NCBI RefSeq assembly: GCF_040881935.1
Contig: NZ_JBBECH010000060.1
Location: forward strand, 27,609 to 91,608
Reading direction: 5' to 3'
Source: Saccharospirillum sp040881935
GTDB lineage: Bacteria > Pseudomonadota > Gammaproteobacteria > Pseudomonadales > Natronospirillaceae
DNA: 64,000 bases
The notes under the pieces are model-generated. The model saw only the letters and a list, made by a program, of their open reading frames with translations, was not told the origin of the DNA and did not search any database. Below are positions 53,821 through 63,055 of the stretch, piece by piece; position 1 is the stretch's first letter; each line of letters starts with the position of its first letter. The translations under genes and the position numbers were made by a program.

Positions 53821-54372
53821 ATGTTAACTGCAACAGGCTTCGGAGACCCCTCACCCCTGCTGGTAGTCTGTGCACCGCACCGGCCACCCAGTGTTGAGCT
53901 CGAATACTCCAAGTCCATTTCACCTTTATCAGGCGACGACCTACACCAGCTGATTCAAGCCGGAGGCAATCACTGGCGCAAGATTTTCAACCTCTACGCA
54001 AAATTACTGCATGGCCTGTTGCCACTGGAACCCGACTGGAAAAGCTGCCGCGAGCAACGCTTGCTGAGATCCGGCGCGGCATGTGCATTGGTTTTTGAGC
54101 AACTATGGACGCCCAAACCTGGGCAGCTTTGCCTGGTGATGGGTCAGACCTATGGGCGTTCCCTGGGCTGGCTGGCCAGTGATCAGGTGTTGCCCGCTGA
54201 ACACCCCTTTGTTCAGCACCCGGAACAAACGGTCATCGTGACCCCTTATTTCGATTACCGGCAACTCTCGAACGCCCGCCTGGCTATACTGGTAAATCAG
54301 ATCAGGAGCCATCATCCGCACTGGCTCGCGGCCTTCTCTGAACGAACGCACCAATATAGTGCAAACATCTGA
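53821..54372 (+). CDS. Hypothetical protein, 183 residues
   Basis: I do not recognise a family with confidence. The protein is soluble and without signal peptide. It begins LTATGFGDPSPLLVVCAPHR and has LCLVMGQTYGRSLGW near residue 105 and IVTPYFDYRQLSNARLAIL near 138, a layout faintly recalling uracil-DNA-glycosylase-like folds. The frame is open upstream over puuE, but the coding pattern begins at ATG 53821, which has only a weak ribosome site. It lies between puuE and the xdh operon; no link to purine metabolism can be shown. Confidence 0.6.
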   Translation: MLTATGFGDPSPLLVVCAPHRPPSVELEYSKSISPLSGDDLHQLIQAGGNHWRKIFNLYAKLLHGLLPLEPDWKSCREQRLLRSGAACALVFEQLWTPKPGQLCLVMGQTYGRSLGWLASDQVLPAEHPFVQHPEQTVIVTPYFDYRQLSNARLAILVNQIRSHHPHWLAAFSERTHQYSANI

Positions 54373-54633
54373 TACCCAACGGCAAAAACAGAGAAGACGC
54401 GAGTCACACCAAGGCGCCAGACAATTGAGCCTTTACCTTTCCTGACCAGTCGGTCATATTATGACCTTGAACTTGCTTTGAGTTTGGCCTTAATAATCAC
54501 CCCATACTGTACAGGCCATGCTCAACACAGCAGCAACTGACATGACAACAAAGTGCAACCAGGCTGCTCCCCGGCAATGTACCGCACAGCGGTATCGGCC
54601 AGCCTGGCATCCGGGTTGTCTTTGAGAGGCGCT
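54373..54633 (+). promoter_or_regulatory. Upstream region of the xdh operon with TGACC palindromes
   Basis: TGACC-AGTC-GGTCA (54443-54456) overlaps a perfect palindrome GGTCATA-T-TATGACC (54452-54466). Directly after it are a possible -35 TTGAAC (54467-54472) and -10 TAATAA (54491-54496), 18 bases apart. A dimeric regulator bound here would contact the promoter. The first palindrome is close to the RutR consensus TTGACCA-N2-TGGTCAA. No TetR gene is in the window. Confidence 0.5.
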
Positions 54634-56097
54634 ATGACCGACTTTCTATTAAATCGCCAGCCCGTGACTCTGGCCACAACCGACCCCGACCTCACGGTCC
54701 TGGACTATCTGCGTGAGCAGGCGCATCTGACTGGCACCAAAGAAGGCTGTGCCTCGGGTGACTGTGGCGCTTGCACCATCGTTGTTGGCGAACTGACTGA
54801 TCAGGGCCTGCGTTATCGCAGCCTGAACAGCTGCATCACCTTTGTGCACAGTCTGCACGGCAAGCAACTGCTCACGGTCGAACATCTGGAGCAGGAAGGT
54901 GCCTTGCACCCAGTGCAGCAGGCATTGGTCGAGCATCATGGCTCCCAATGCGGGTTTTGCACGCCGGGTTTTGTGATGAGTCTGTTTGCGCTCTATCACA
55001 GTGACGCGCCACCCAACCGGGAAGCCGTGCTAACCGCCCTGTCTGGCAACCTGTGTCGCTGTACTGGCTATCGCCCGATTATCGATGCGGGTGTGGCTTT
55101 GCTCAAAGATCGCCATGGCGATGCCTTCAGTGCTGATCTTGCCAACATCGAAGCCGAACTGAGAAGTCTGGAAACGCCGGTGTTACCCGAAGAAACAAAA
55201 TCTGACCATTCGGTTGGTTTTTGGAAACCCACAACTCGCCGGGAACTGGCCAAAGCGCGTTCACAGGCACCCGGTGCTCGTTACACTGCCGGCAGTACCG
55301 ATCTCGCGCTGGAAAAGACTCAGCGCCTGACCGACCTGGACGCCCTGATTGATTTAACCGGAGTAACCGAGCTGAACCGGTTAACCGTGGATGTTAAAGG
55401 TTTGCACATTGGCGCTGCCGTCAGCTACACCGACCTGGAGCCAGCCCTGTTGGCCGATTACCCCGAAGCCCGTGAATGGCTCGAGCGCCTTGGCTCCCGC
55501 CCTATTCGGAATCGGGGCACCTTGGGTGGCAATCTTGGCAATGCTTCACCGATAGGGGATACGCCGCCGTTACTGATCGCTCTTGGGGCCAGTGTGACAC
55601 TCAGCAATGGCCATACTGAACGCTCGGTCCCAGTCAGTGAACTGATTACCGGTTACCGCCAAACGGTTCTCGCGGAAGATGAATGGATCGATACCATTCA
55701 CATTCCACGGCGCAAGCCTGGCAGCCAACTGCGAGCCTATAAAATCTCAAAACGCTTCGAAGACGATATTTCCACGGTCTGCGCAGTGTTCTACCTTGAG
55801 ACCGACCATAACGATAAGGTCACTTGCCTGCGTGCCAGCTTTGGCGGCCTGGCGGCGACACCCCTTGTGTTATCCGACTGGCAGAAACAGCTGACCGGGC
55901 AGCATTGGCCCAGCGTAGCGGTAAATGAACTCAGCCAAACGCTTGCTGACAATCTGGCGCCGATCGACGATGTGCGTGCCAGCGCCCGCTACAGAGTCCA
56001 GGTCACCGCCAATCTGTTCAAGCGGTTTCACCTGGAAACGACTCAGCCTGACATCCGATCCCGGGTGCACATTCATGGAGGGCTCGACCATGCGTAA
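54634..56097 (+). CDS. xdhA: Xanthine dehydrogenase small subunit (2Fe-2S and FAD)
   Basis: A 487-residue subunit. The N-terminal ferredoxin domain has CASGDCGACT, and the helical second cluster domain has QCGFCTPGF and NLCRCTGYRP. The FAD domain from about residue 195 shows YTAGSTDLAL and RNRGTLGGNLGNASPIGD. It passes electrons from the molybdenum centre in XdhB to NAD. ATG 54634 has a GAGAGG ribosome site; the open frame upstream is not family-like. It overlaps xdhB by eight bases. Confidence 0.95.
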   Translation: MTDFLLNRQPVTLATTDPDLTVLDYLREQAHLTGTKEGCASGDCGACTIVVGELTDQGLRYRSLNSCITFVHSLHGKQLLTVEHLEQEGALHPVQQALVEHHGSQCGFCTPGFVMSLFALYHSDAPPNREAVLTALSGNLCRCTGYRPIIDAGVALLKDRHGDAFSADLANIEAELRSLETPVLPEETKSDHSVGFWKPTTRRELAKARSQAPGARYTAGSTDLALEKTQRLTDLDALIDLTGVTELNRLTVDVKGLHIGAAVSYTDLEPALLADYPEAREWLERLGSRPIRNRGTLGGNLGNASPIGDTPPLLIALGASVTLSNGHTERSVPVSELITGYRQTVLAEDEWIDTIHIPRRKPGSQLRAYKISKRFEDDISTVCAVFYLETDHNDKVTCLRASFGGLAATPLVLSDWQKQLTGQHWPSVAVNELSQTLADNLAPIDDVRASARYRVQVTANLFKRFHLETTQPDIRSRVHIHGGLDHA

Positions 56098-58432
56098 GCT
56101 CACCGAATCCCGACTGCCTGCGGCGGCATCTCAGGGTCATCGCGGTGCGGCCGTGGCGCACGAAAGCGCAGTCCGTCAGGTCACCGGGCAGGCACGCTAT
56201 GTCGATGACCTGCCGGAACCGGCCAACCTGCTGCACGCCGCCGTCGCGCTGTCTGATGTTGCAGCCGGGGCGCTGGAGTCACTCGACATCGGCGAAGTCG
56301 CCACAGCACCTGGGGTCGTCGCTACATTGACTCTTGGCGATGTCCCCGGCCATACCGACATTGGCGCCGTCTACCCCGGTGACCCAATATTGGCTGATAG
56401 AGAGATTCTGTTTCACGGCCAACCCCTCTTTGCCGTCGCTGCTGAAAGCGTCGAACAGGCCCGGCGGGCGACCTTACTGGCAAAATGGAACATCACACCG
56501 GGCCAACCCATCCTGAGTGTTGACCAGGCCCGGGCCGCTGAAACCTACGTCGGCGATACCGTCCATTTCCGTCAGGGCGATGCATTAAATGGCCTGGCCA
56601 ACGCCACCCACACCACCAGTGGTGAGATCCACATCGGCGGGCAGGAGCACTTTTATCTGGAAGGCCAGGTGAGTCTGGTCATTCCCGAGGAAGACGGCGG
56701 CATGCTGGTATACACCTCCAGCCAGCATCCGAGTGAGGTGCAAAAGCTGGTAGCGGAAGTGCTCGGCATTCCGTTCAGTCGGGTCACGGTGGATGTCCGG
56801 CGCATGGGCGGTGGTTTCGGTGGTAAGGAAACCCAGGCCGCACAATGGGCCTGCATCGCCGCACTGCTGGCAAACAAAACCGGCCGCGCCGTTAAACTGC
56901 GCCTGCCGCGCAGTCAGGATATGACCACCACCGGCAAGCGCCATCCCTTCGTTAACCGCTGGACACTGGGGTACGACAATACCGGCCAGATTCAGGCAGC
57001 GGACATTGAGGTTAACGGCCTGTGCGGCTACTCGCCAGATTTGTCGAACGCCATTGTCGACCGCGCCATGTTTCATGCTGACAACGGCTATTTCCTGAAT
57101 GAAGCGCACATCACCGGTTACCGCTGCCGCACCCATACCGCCTCCAACACCGCCTTTCGCGGCTTTGGCGGCCCCCAGGGCATGATGACCATTGAAGCGG
57201 CGATGGACGGCATCGCCCGAAACCTGGGTGAAGACCCGCTGACCGTCCGTAAACGCAATTTTTATGGTGAAGCTGGCCGCAACGTCACGCCTTATCACAT
57301 GACGGTAACCGACAACATTTTGCCTGAACTGGTTAGCCGACTCGAACAGAGTGCCGACTATTGGGCGCGCCGCGACGCCATTGGTCAGTTCAATGCGCGC
57401 AGCCCCATTATCAAAAAAGGTCTGGCACTGACCCCGGTGAAATTTGGCATTTCTTTCACCGCAAAACACCTGAACCAGGCGGGCGCCTTGATTCATCTGT
57501 ACACCGATGGCAGCGTCTACCTGAACCACGGCGGTACCGAAATGGGCCAGGGTTTGTTCACTAAGGTGGCGCAGATTGTTGCTACCGAATTCTCGGTACC
57601 GCTGGCCACCATTCAATCATCCGCCACCCGCACCGACAAGGTTCCCAACACCTCGCCCACCGCCGCATCGAGCGGCACCGACCTGAACGGCGCTGCGGCT
57701 CAGAATGCGGCCCGCACGCTGAAGCAGCGTCTGGTCGAATTTGCCACTGACCACTACAAGGTCCGGCCCGACCAGATCGTTTTTGACAATGGCCAGGTGC
57801 AAATTGGCGAGCATCGCCTCACCTTCGCCGACCTGGTACAAACGGCCTATATGAACCGGATTTCGTTGTCCGCGACCGGCTACTATCGCACCCCAAAACT
57901 CCACTGGGATGCCAAAACCGGCCAGGGCCGTCCGTTTCTGTATTTCGCCTACGGCGCCTCCTGCTCGGAAGTGACCATCGATACGCTAACCGGCGAATAC
58001 GCCGTAGACCGGGTCGATATTCTGCATGATGTCGGCGACAGCCTGAACCCGGCCATCGACATTGGCCAGATCGAAGGCGGCTTTATACAGGGCATGGGCT
58101 GGCTAACCATCGAAGAACTGAAGTGGAACGACGGGGGGCGCTTGCTGTCGAACAACCCGGCCACCTACAAGATTCCATCAATCGGCGATACGCCACCGGT
58201 GTTCAATGTCACCCTGTTCGACCAGCCCAACCGGGAAGACACGGTGTTCAAATCCAAAGCCGTGGGTGAGCCGCCGCTGATGCTGCCGATCTCAGTCTGG
58301 TGCGCGTTGCGCGATGCCATCGCCAGCACCGCTGATTATCGCATCAACCCGGCACTCAACACCCCGGCTACACCCGAACAGGTTCTGTTTGCGCTGGAAC
58401 ACTTGGCCGAACAGATGCAGGAGGCCTCATGA
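56090..58432 (+). CDS. xdhB: Xanthine dehydrogenase molybdopterin-binding subunit
   Basis: A 780-residue catalytic subunit oxidising hypoxanthine and xanthine to urate. Molybdopterin contacts are in RRMGGGFGGKETQ near residue 240, NTAFRGFGGPQGM near 350 and GGTEMGQGLFTK near 480. The catalytic glutamate is in KAVGEPPLMLP near residue 725. Full length for two-subunit bacterial enzymes. It starts inside xdhA and ends four bases into xdhC. Confidence 0.96.
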   Translation: MRKLTESRLPAAASQGHRGAAVAHESAVRQVTGQARYVDDLPEPANLLHAAVALSDVAAGALESLDIGEVATAPGVVATLTLGDVPGHTDIGAVYPGDPILADREILFHGQPLFAVAAESVEQARRATLLAKWNITPGQPILSVDQARAAETYVGDTVHFRQGDALNGLANATHTTSGEIHIGGQEHFYLEGQVSLVIPEEDGGMLVYTSSQHPSEVQKLVAEVLGIPFSRVTVDVRRMGGGFGGKETQAAQWACIAALLANKTGRAVKLRLPRSQDMTTTGKRHPFVNRWTLGYDNTGQIQAADIEVNGLCGYSPDLSNAIVDRAMFHADNGYFLNEAHITGYRCRTHTASNTAFRGFGGPQGMMTIEAAMDGIARNLGEDPLTVRKRNFYGEAGRNVTPYHMTVTDNILPELVSRLEQSADYWARRDAIGQFNARSPIIKKGLALTPVKFGISFTAKHLNQAGALIHLYTDGSVYLNHGGTEMGQGLFTKVAQIVATEFSVPLATIQSSATRTDKVPNTSPTAASSGTDLNGAAAQNAARTLKQRLVEFATDHYKVRPDQIVFDNGQVQIGEHRLTFADLVQTAYMNRISLSATGYYRTPKLHWDAKTGQGRPFLYFAYGASCSEVTIDTLTGEYAVDRVDILHDVGDSLNPAIDIGQIEGGFIQGMGWLTIEELKWNDGGRLLSNNPATYKIPSIGDTPPVFNVTLFDQPNREDTVFKSKAVGEPPLMLPISVWCALRDAIASTADYRINPALNTPATPEQVLFALEHLAEQMQEAS

Positions 58433-59331
58433 GACACCACCATCGCTGGTACGACGCCTTGCACGAAGGCCAGCACAAGCGCGAACCCCTGGTACTGGTC
58501 ACGGTACTCAGCACCGCTGGCTCCACGCCGCGCGATGCCGCCGCAAAAATGGTCGTTACAGCGGCCGAGCACTTCGACACTATTGGCGGGGGTCACCTCG
58601 AATTCAAAGCCATTGAACGGGCACGCGCGCTCCTTCAGGCGGGCAAAAACGCCACCGAGGTCGACAGCATTACGCTCGGAGCCAGCCTCGGCCAATGCTG
58701 CGGTGGCGCGACTCAGTTGCTGTTTGAAGTGCTGGTGCCAGTCGGCCAGCCGTTGCTGGTGTTCGGTGCCGGGCACGTCGCCCAACATCTGATGCCGATT
58801 CTGGCACCGCTCGATTTCAGCCTGCACTGGGTCGACCCCCGACCGGACTGGCTGGCACAAAACAACGATTCCCGCATTCATCGTCACACTCTGGAACACC
58901 CCGAGGATGCGATCGCTGATGCGCCCGCCAGCGCCTGGGTGCTGATCATCACCCACAACCACCAGCTCGACTTCGAGCTGGTTCAGGCCGCCCTGAAACG
59001 ACCGGATATTGGTTACATCGGCCTGATCGGTTCCGACACAAAAGCCAAGCGTTTTCAGCAACGCCTGGCGCACCGGGGCTGGCGGCAAGAGGACATCAAC
59101 CGGGTCATCTGCCCGGTAGGCCTGAGCGCTGTGCCCGGCAAACAGCCAGCGGAAGTGGCCGTCTCCATTGCCGCACAATTGCTGCATCTGATGCATTCAG
59201 AACGTCCGGCTGCAGCCGGTAAAAAAGCCACCGGACTGACCTGGAAAACCGGCCAGACATTGACCAACCCGGACCATGACAAGGTTGAAGACCTGGCTAC
59301 TCATACTGGAAATAAGGGGCCCGCATCATGA
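58429..59331 (+). CDS. xdhC: Xanthine dehydrogenase accessory protein XdhC
   Basis: A 300-residue protein that carries and protects the sulfurated molybdenum cofactor for insertion into XdhB. The N-terminal XdhC/CoxI domain has ISTAGSTPRDAAAKM-like sequence near residue 25 and GASLGQCCGGATQLL with paired cysteines near 85. A Rossmann-type C-terminal half includes LVFGAGHVAQHL near 107. Both ends overlap neighbouring genes by four bases, as expected for a tight operon. Confidence 0.94.
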   Translation: MRHHHRWYDALHEGQHKREPLVLVTVLSTAGSTPRDAAAKMVVTAAEHFDTIGGGHLEFKAIERARALLQAGKNATEVDSITLGASLGQCCGGATQLLFEVLVPVGQPLLVFGAGHVAQHLMPILAPLDFSLHWVDPRPDWLAQNNDSRIHRHTLEHPEDAIADAPASAWVLIITHNHQLDFELVQAALKRPDIGYIGLIGSDTKAKRFQQRLAHRGWRQEDINRVICPVGLSAVPGKQPAEVAVSIAAQLLHLMHSERPAAAGKKATGLTWKTGQTLTNPDHDKVEDLATHTGNKGPAS

Positions 59332-59837
59332 CACTGGTCGAACTAAACCAGGCGAGTACGGCACAACGAGCCGCCTTCTTTCACAGCCAATGCGCCGCTC
59401 AGCGCTGGGTCGAGCGAATGACCCAAAGTTCCCCCTTTGCCAATAAAGAAGCGGTACTGAACGCCGCCAGAGAGCATTGGGCGCAGATGGGCGAGGCCGA
59501 CTGGCGGGAAGCCTTCGATGGACATCCGATGATTGGCAACCTGGAGTCACTGCGCGCCAAATACCAAAGCAGCCGCGACCATTCCAGCCAGGAACAGTCG
59601 GGTGTCGACGGTGCCAGCGACGAAACGTTGCGCGCACTGGCCGAAGAAAACCAGACCTACTTCGACCGCCACGGCTTTATCTTTATCGTGTTTGCCAGCG
59701 GTAAAGGCGCCGACCAGATGCTCGACCAACTGCGCGCACGCATCAACAATTCGACCGGGCAGGAACTGAAACTGGCGGCGGCACAACAGCTAAAAATCAC
59801 CTTGCTCAGGCTGGAAACCCAGCTTCAAGAAATCTGA
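59328..59837 (+). CDS. uraD: OHCU decarboxylase UraD
   Basis: A 169-residue enzyme converting 2-oxo-4-hydroxy-4-carboxy-5-ureidoimidazoline to S-allantoin. The catalytic histidine is in FDGHPMIGNLESL near residue 65 (family HPxIG). YFDRHGFIFIVFASGK near 105 is the second conserved block. It begins at the xdhC stop (ATGA). Confidence 0.94.
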   Translation: MTLVELNQASTAQRAAFFHSQCAAQRWVERMTQSSPFANKEAVLNAAREHWAQMGEADWREAFDGHPMIGNLESLRAKYQSSRDHSSQEQSGVDGASDETLRALAEENQTYFDRHGFIFIVFASGKGADQMLDQLRARINNSTGQELKLAAAQQLKITLLRLETQLQEI

Positions 59838-59876
59838 TCCATTCGAATCTATGCGACTGTTGAAAAGGAGCACCGT

Positions 59877-60206
59877 ATGAGTCACACCCTGTCTACCCAT
59901 GTACTGGACACCACCCTCGGTCAACCAGCGCAGGACCTGAAGCTGACCCTTAAAAACGACCGGGGCCAGGTCATCGCCGAAGGTCTCACCAATGAAGACG
60001 GCCGCTTCAACGACTGGCCCGTCGACGGTTTTGACAATGGCGTGTTTGAACTGACCTTTCACACTGGCGACTACCTGACCCGCCAACACGGCCAGGCCTT
60101 TTACCCCAAAGCCAGCATCTGTTTTGAACTGATCGGGCCGGACGCACACTTTCACGTACCGCTGCTGGTCAGCCCCTACAGTTACTCAACCTATCGTGGG
60201 AGTTAA
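59877..60206 (+). CDS. uraH: 5-Hydroxyisourate hydrolase UraH
   Basis: A 109-residue transthyretin-like hydrolase of the urate pathway. The signature N-terminus LSTHVLDTTLGQPA supplies an active-site histidine and the C-terminus ends in the diagnostic YRGS. It acts just before UraD. An AAGGAG ribosome site precedes ATG 59877. It lies four bases from puuD. Confidence 0.96.
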   Translation: MSHTLSTHVLDTTLGQPAQDLKLTLKNDRGQVIAEGLTNEDGRFNDWPVDGFDNGVFELTFHTGDYLTRQHGQAFYPKASICFELIGPDAHFHVPLLVSPYSYSTYRGS

Positions 60207-60209
60207 TGA

Positions 60210-61412
60210 ATGGATGTCTTTTTTGCCGACTGGGTCAGCTTGTTGCTGCGCTGGTTTCACGTCATTGCCGGGGTCGCCTGGATCGGCGCGTCATTCTATT
60301 TTATCTGGCTCGACAACCACCTGACCGACCCGCCGCAATGGAAGAAAGACAAGGGCATCGGCGGCGACCTCTGGGCCATTCATGGCGGCGGTTTTTACGA
60401 AGTCGCCAAATACAAGGTTGGCCCTACGGAAATGCCCAAAGAACTGCACTGGTTCAAGTGGGAAGCCTACACCACCTGGATCACCGGCATGTTGCTACTG
60501 ACCTGGGTTTATTATTTTGGCGCCCAGGCCTATTTGATCGACCCGGACGTCCGCGAGCTCGGCACTGGCATGGCCATCGGACTTGGCCTGCTGTACACCG
60601 CCGTCGGTTGGCTTATTTACGAAGGCCTGTGCCGCACACCCCTGGTTGAACACAAAGCTTTTGGCGCCGTGCTGTTCATTCTGGGTACCGCCATGGCCTG
60701 GCTGATGACCGAAACGTTCTCCGGCCGGGGCGCCTACATACACATGGGCACCTTGATCGGTACCATCATGGCTGCCAACGTTTTTGTCAAAATCATTCCC
60801 GGCCAGAAAAAGATGGTCGCTGCTGTAGCCCGGGGCGAACAACCCGATAGCAAACCCGGGCTGGTTGGCAAACAACGCAGCGTCCACAACAACTACCTGA
60901 CCTTGCCGGTTATCTTTATCATGATCAGCAACCACTACCCGATGACCTATCAGCACAGCCTGAACTGGCTGATCCTGATGGCGCTGATTCTGATCACCCT
61001 CATCGTACGCCATTACTTCAACCTGGCCCACCGGGGTGTGCGTAGACCCCTTATTCTGGTGGTTGCCATGCTAGCCTTTGTGGCGGTCGCGGGTGCGCTC
61101 TCCTGGCCCGGGTCAGCGCCGCAGAGCCTGGCCAGTGGGAATGCCAGCGAACGTCCAGTACTCAGTGATACTCAGGGTCTGGCCCTGGTGATGGACAAGT
61201 GCGCCACCTGCCACAGCCGCGACCCCTCTGACACTATGTTCCCAACTGCGCCAGCCGGTGTGGTGTTTAACGACTTGACGGACATTGAGCGCTGGGCCAG
61301 CCGCATCCATGCACGCACCCTGGTCAGCAAGGACATGCCCTTTATGAACCGCACCGAGATAACCGACGAACAACGTCAAGCCCTGGGCGACTGGTTAAAT
61401 AGCCGGTTTTAA
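60210..61412 (+). CDS. puuD: Membrane-bound urate oxidase PuuD with C-terminal cytochrome c domain
   Basis: A 400-residue protein with about eight helices in the first 310 residues, beginning ADWVSLLLRWFHVIAGVAWIG, then a periplasmic heme domain with CATCH at residues 331-335 and a distal methionine probably in SKDMPF. PuuD oxidises urate to 5-hydroxyisourate and passes electrons to the respiratory chain rather than making peroxide. It replaces soluble uricase, which is absent here. GGGAG precedes ATG 60210. It is the last gene of the xdhABC-uraD-uraH-puuD operon. Confidence 0.94.
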   Translation: MDVFFADWVSLLLRWFHVIAGVAWIGASFYFIWLDNHLTDPPQWKKDKGIGGDLWAIHGGGFYEVAKYKVGPTEMPKELHWFKWEAYTTWITGMLLLTWVYYFGAQAYLIDPDVRELGTGMAIGLGLLYTAVGWLIYEGLCRTPLVEHKAFGAVLFILGTAMAWLMTETFSGRGAYIHMGTLIGTIMAANVFVKIIPGQKKMVAAVARGEQPDSKPGLVGKQRSVHNNYLTLPVIFIMISNHYPMTYQHSLNWLILMALILITLIVRHYFNLAHRGVRRPLILVVAMLAFVAVAGALSWPGSAPQSLASGNASERPVLSDTQGLALVMDKCATCHSRDPSDTMFPTAPAGVVFNDLTDIERWASRIHARTLVSKDMPFMNRTEITDEQRQALGDWLNSRF

Positions 61413-61504
61413 GTCAGAATCAGGGGTTATCAAACCTGCATTGCCTATTCTGGCGGCGCAGGTCGACATTCACTGGCAACCTTAAGGTTTTGCTCACGCG
61501 TCGC

Positions 61505-63055
61505 ATGAACCCACACGATCCCTGGCTGGAACGCATTAAGGCTGTCACGCTGCCAGCCTTGTTGCCACAAACATCATTACCCGGACCCTCGGCCCCCCTG
61601 ACAGATTGGATCAAGGTGGTGAGTGAGGACCCGTTGCTAGCCATGCTGATTTTTCGCTACGCCAATCGCATGATGTCGAACCGGCAAGTACTGGTACGCA
61701 CGCTCGAACATGCTGTGGCCTTAATCGGTTCACAGCGACTGATTAAACTGACCGAAAATATTCCCCGGCTCGATCCGGCCAGTACCGCCTTTTCCGGTTT
61801 GCAAAGCACGGTGGGCGACAGCCTGGTCGCCGCCAGCCTGATGCGCCAGTGGTTTGAGGTGCGGCAAATCCCCTGGACCGAAGCCGATTATTGGATGACC
61901 CTATTCTACAATGTCGGGCTCTGGGCACTCTGGCTGCTTGAACCACAAATGATGGATGGCTTTGAATTTCGGGCTGAGCGTGGTGAAAACCGCAACAAAC
62001 TGATCGAAGGCATGATTGGCATATCGGTGCGCGACTGGAACGACGAACTGTGCAGTCACTTTCAGTTACCCTCCATTCCGGAAACCAATACCAACGAAGA
62101 AAATAAGCACATCGAAGACCGCATTCAGCCGCACAAACTGTCGGCGCTCAAATTCTTCCTGCCATTCAGTCACGAGTTGGCGTATCAGGTGCGCCAACAC
62201 TGGGAGTCCGAACAACTGGACACCCTGTTCCGCACCGGTGAAATAGCACTTGGCCTGACCGAGTTCCGGCCCATGCTAAAAACCTGGATCACCTCAGCCG
62301 CACGCGAATACCAACTGCCCCAGGCTGCCACGGCAGCGCGGCGCCTGGTGGCTCACCAGCCACCGGTAAGCACCCGGAGTGTGGCCCTGCGGAAAGGCTT
62401 AAGAGAGGCTGACTGGGCCTGGGCAGAAGACATCAGTAAAACCTATGCGACACTCCACACCCGCAAAGCGACGACTACCAAACCTTCGGCCAAACCGGAG
62501 CCAGCGAAAAAAACGGCACCGACTGCTCATACGGCAGAAACCTACCGGCACAGCGTCAACCTGAATAGCCTGCGCGAAGTGCGCCGGCAGTTTCGCAATC
62601 AAAAAACCTGGCACTCGCCGGTCGAAATTCAGGAAAGCGCTCTCTTCTGCCTACAGCAGGGGCTCGGCTTGCACCGCATCGTAGTGATGGAGCACCTAAA
62701 GGGGTACTGGCAAGCTTTCGACCACGTAGGCTGCGACCACTACCTGTTGCTCAAACAGCTGAAACTGCCGGTTGCGGGCAGCAATGCCTTGCAGGAGTTC
62801 AGCCGTCGGGTAACGGCGGCCTGGCTGCACAAAGACAACCGCGCCAAAGCCAGAAAGCAACTGCCGGATGCTCTGTTTAAAGCCGCGGATGATCAGGATT
62901 TTTTCCTGCGTTCATTTACCATTGGTCGCGAAGTCACCATGATGATCTACGCCGATGCCAAGGGTGACCCGGAACCGCTGGGCGAGTCCGATTACCGCTT
63001 GTTTCGCGAATTCTGCGCCGACTGGAACACCGCCCTTAACCGGATACGTCAATGA
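61505..63055 (+). CDS. HDOD-like domain protein of unknown function
   Basis: A 516-residue soluble protein. Residues 10-280 resemble an HDOD domain: LPALLPQTSLPGP, then EDPLLAMLIFRYANRMM, then LEHAVALIGSQRLIKL. HDOD proteins lack catalytic HD residues and act in signalling. A low-complexity Lys/Thr/Pro/Ala linker (about 320-345) leads to a C-terminal domain (about 355-516) that I cannot identify, possibly GAF-like (VEIQESALFCLQQGLGLHRI). ATG 61505 is preferred over TTG 61490. It overlaps psd by four bases, so it is coupled to phospholipid synthesis. Confidence 0.65.
   Translation: MNPHDPWLERIKAVTLPALLPQTSLPGPSAPLTDWIKVVSEDPLLAMLIFRYANRMMSNRQVLVRTLEHAVALIGSQRLIKLTENIPRLDPASTAFSGLQSTVGDSLVAASLMRQWFEVRQIPWTEADYWMTLFYNVGLWALWLLEPQMMDGFEFRAERGENRNKLIEGMIGISVRDWNDELCSHFQLPSIPETNTNEENKHIEDRIQPHKLSALKFFLPFSHELAYQVRQHWESEQLDTLFRTGEIALGLTEFRPMLKTWITSAAREYQLPQAATAARRLVAHQPPVSTRSVALRKGLREADWAWAEDISKTYATLHTRKATTTKPSAKPEPAKKTAPTAHTAETYRHSVNLNSLREVRRQFRNQKTWHSPVEIQESALFCLQQGLGLHRIVVMEHLKGYWQAFDHVGCDHYLLLKQLKLPVAGSNALQEFSRRVTAAWLHKDNRAKARKQLPDALFKAADDQDFFLRSFTIGREVTMMIYADAKGDPEPLGESDYRLFREFCADWNTALNRIRQ

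Noticed and set aside
56585..57616. Minus-strand open frame of 343 codons opposite xdhB
   Set aside because: It is antisense to well-conserved xdhB codons, has no ribosome site and no family resemblance; GC-rich shadow frame.
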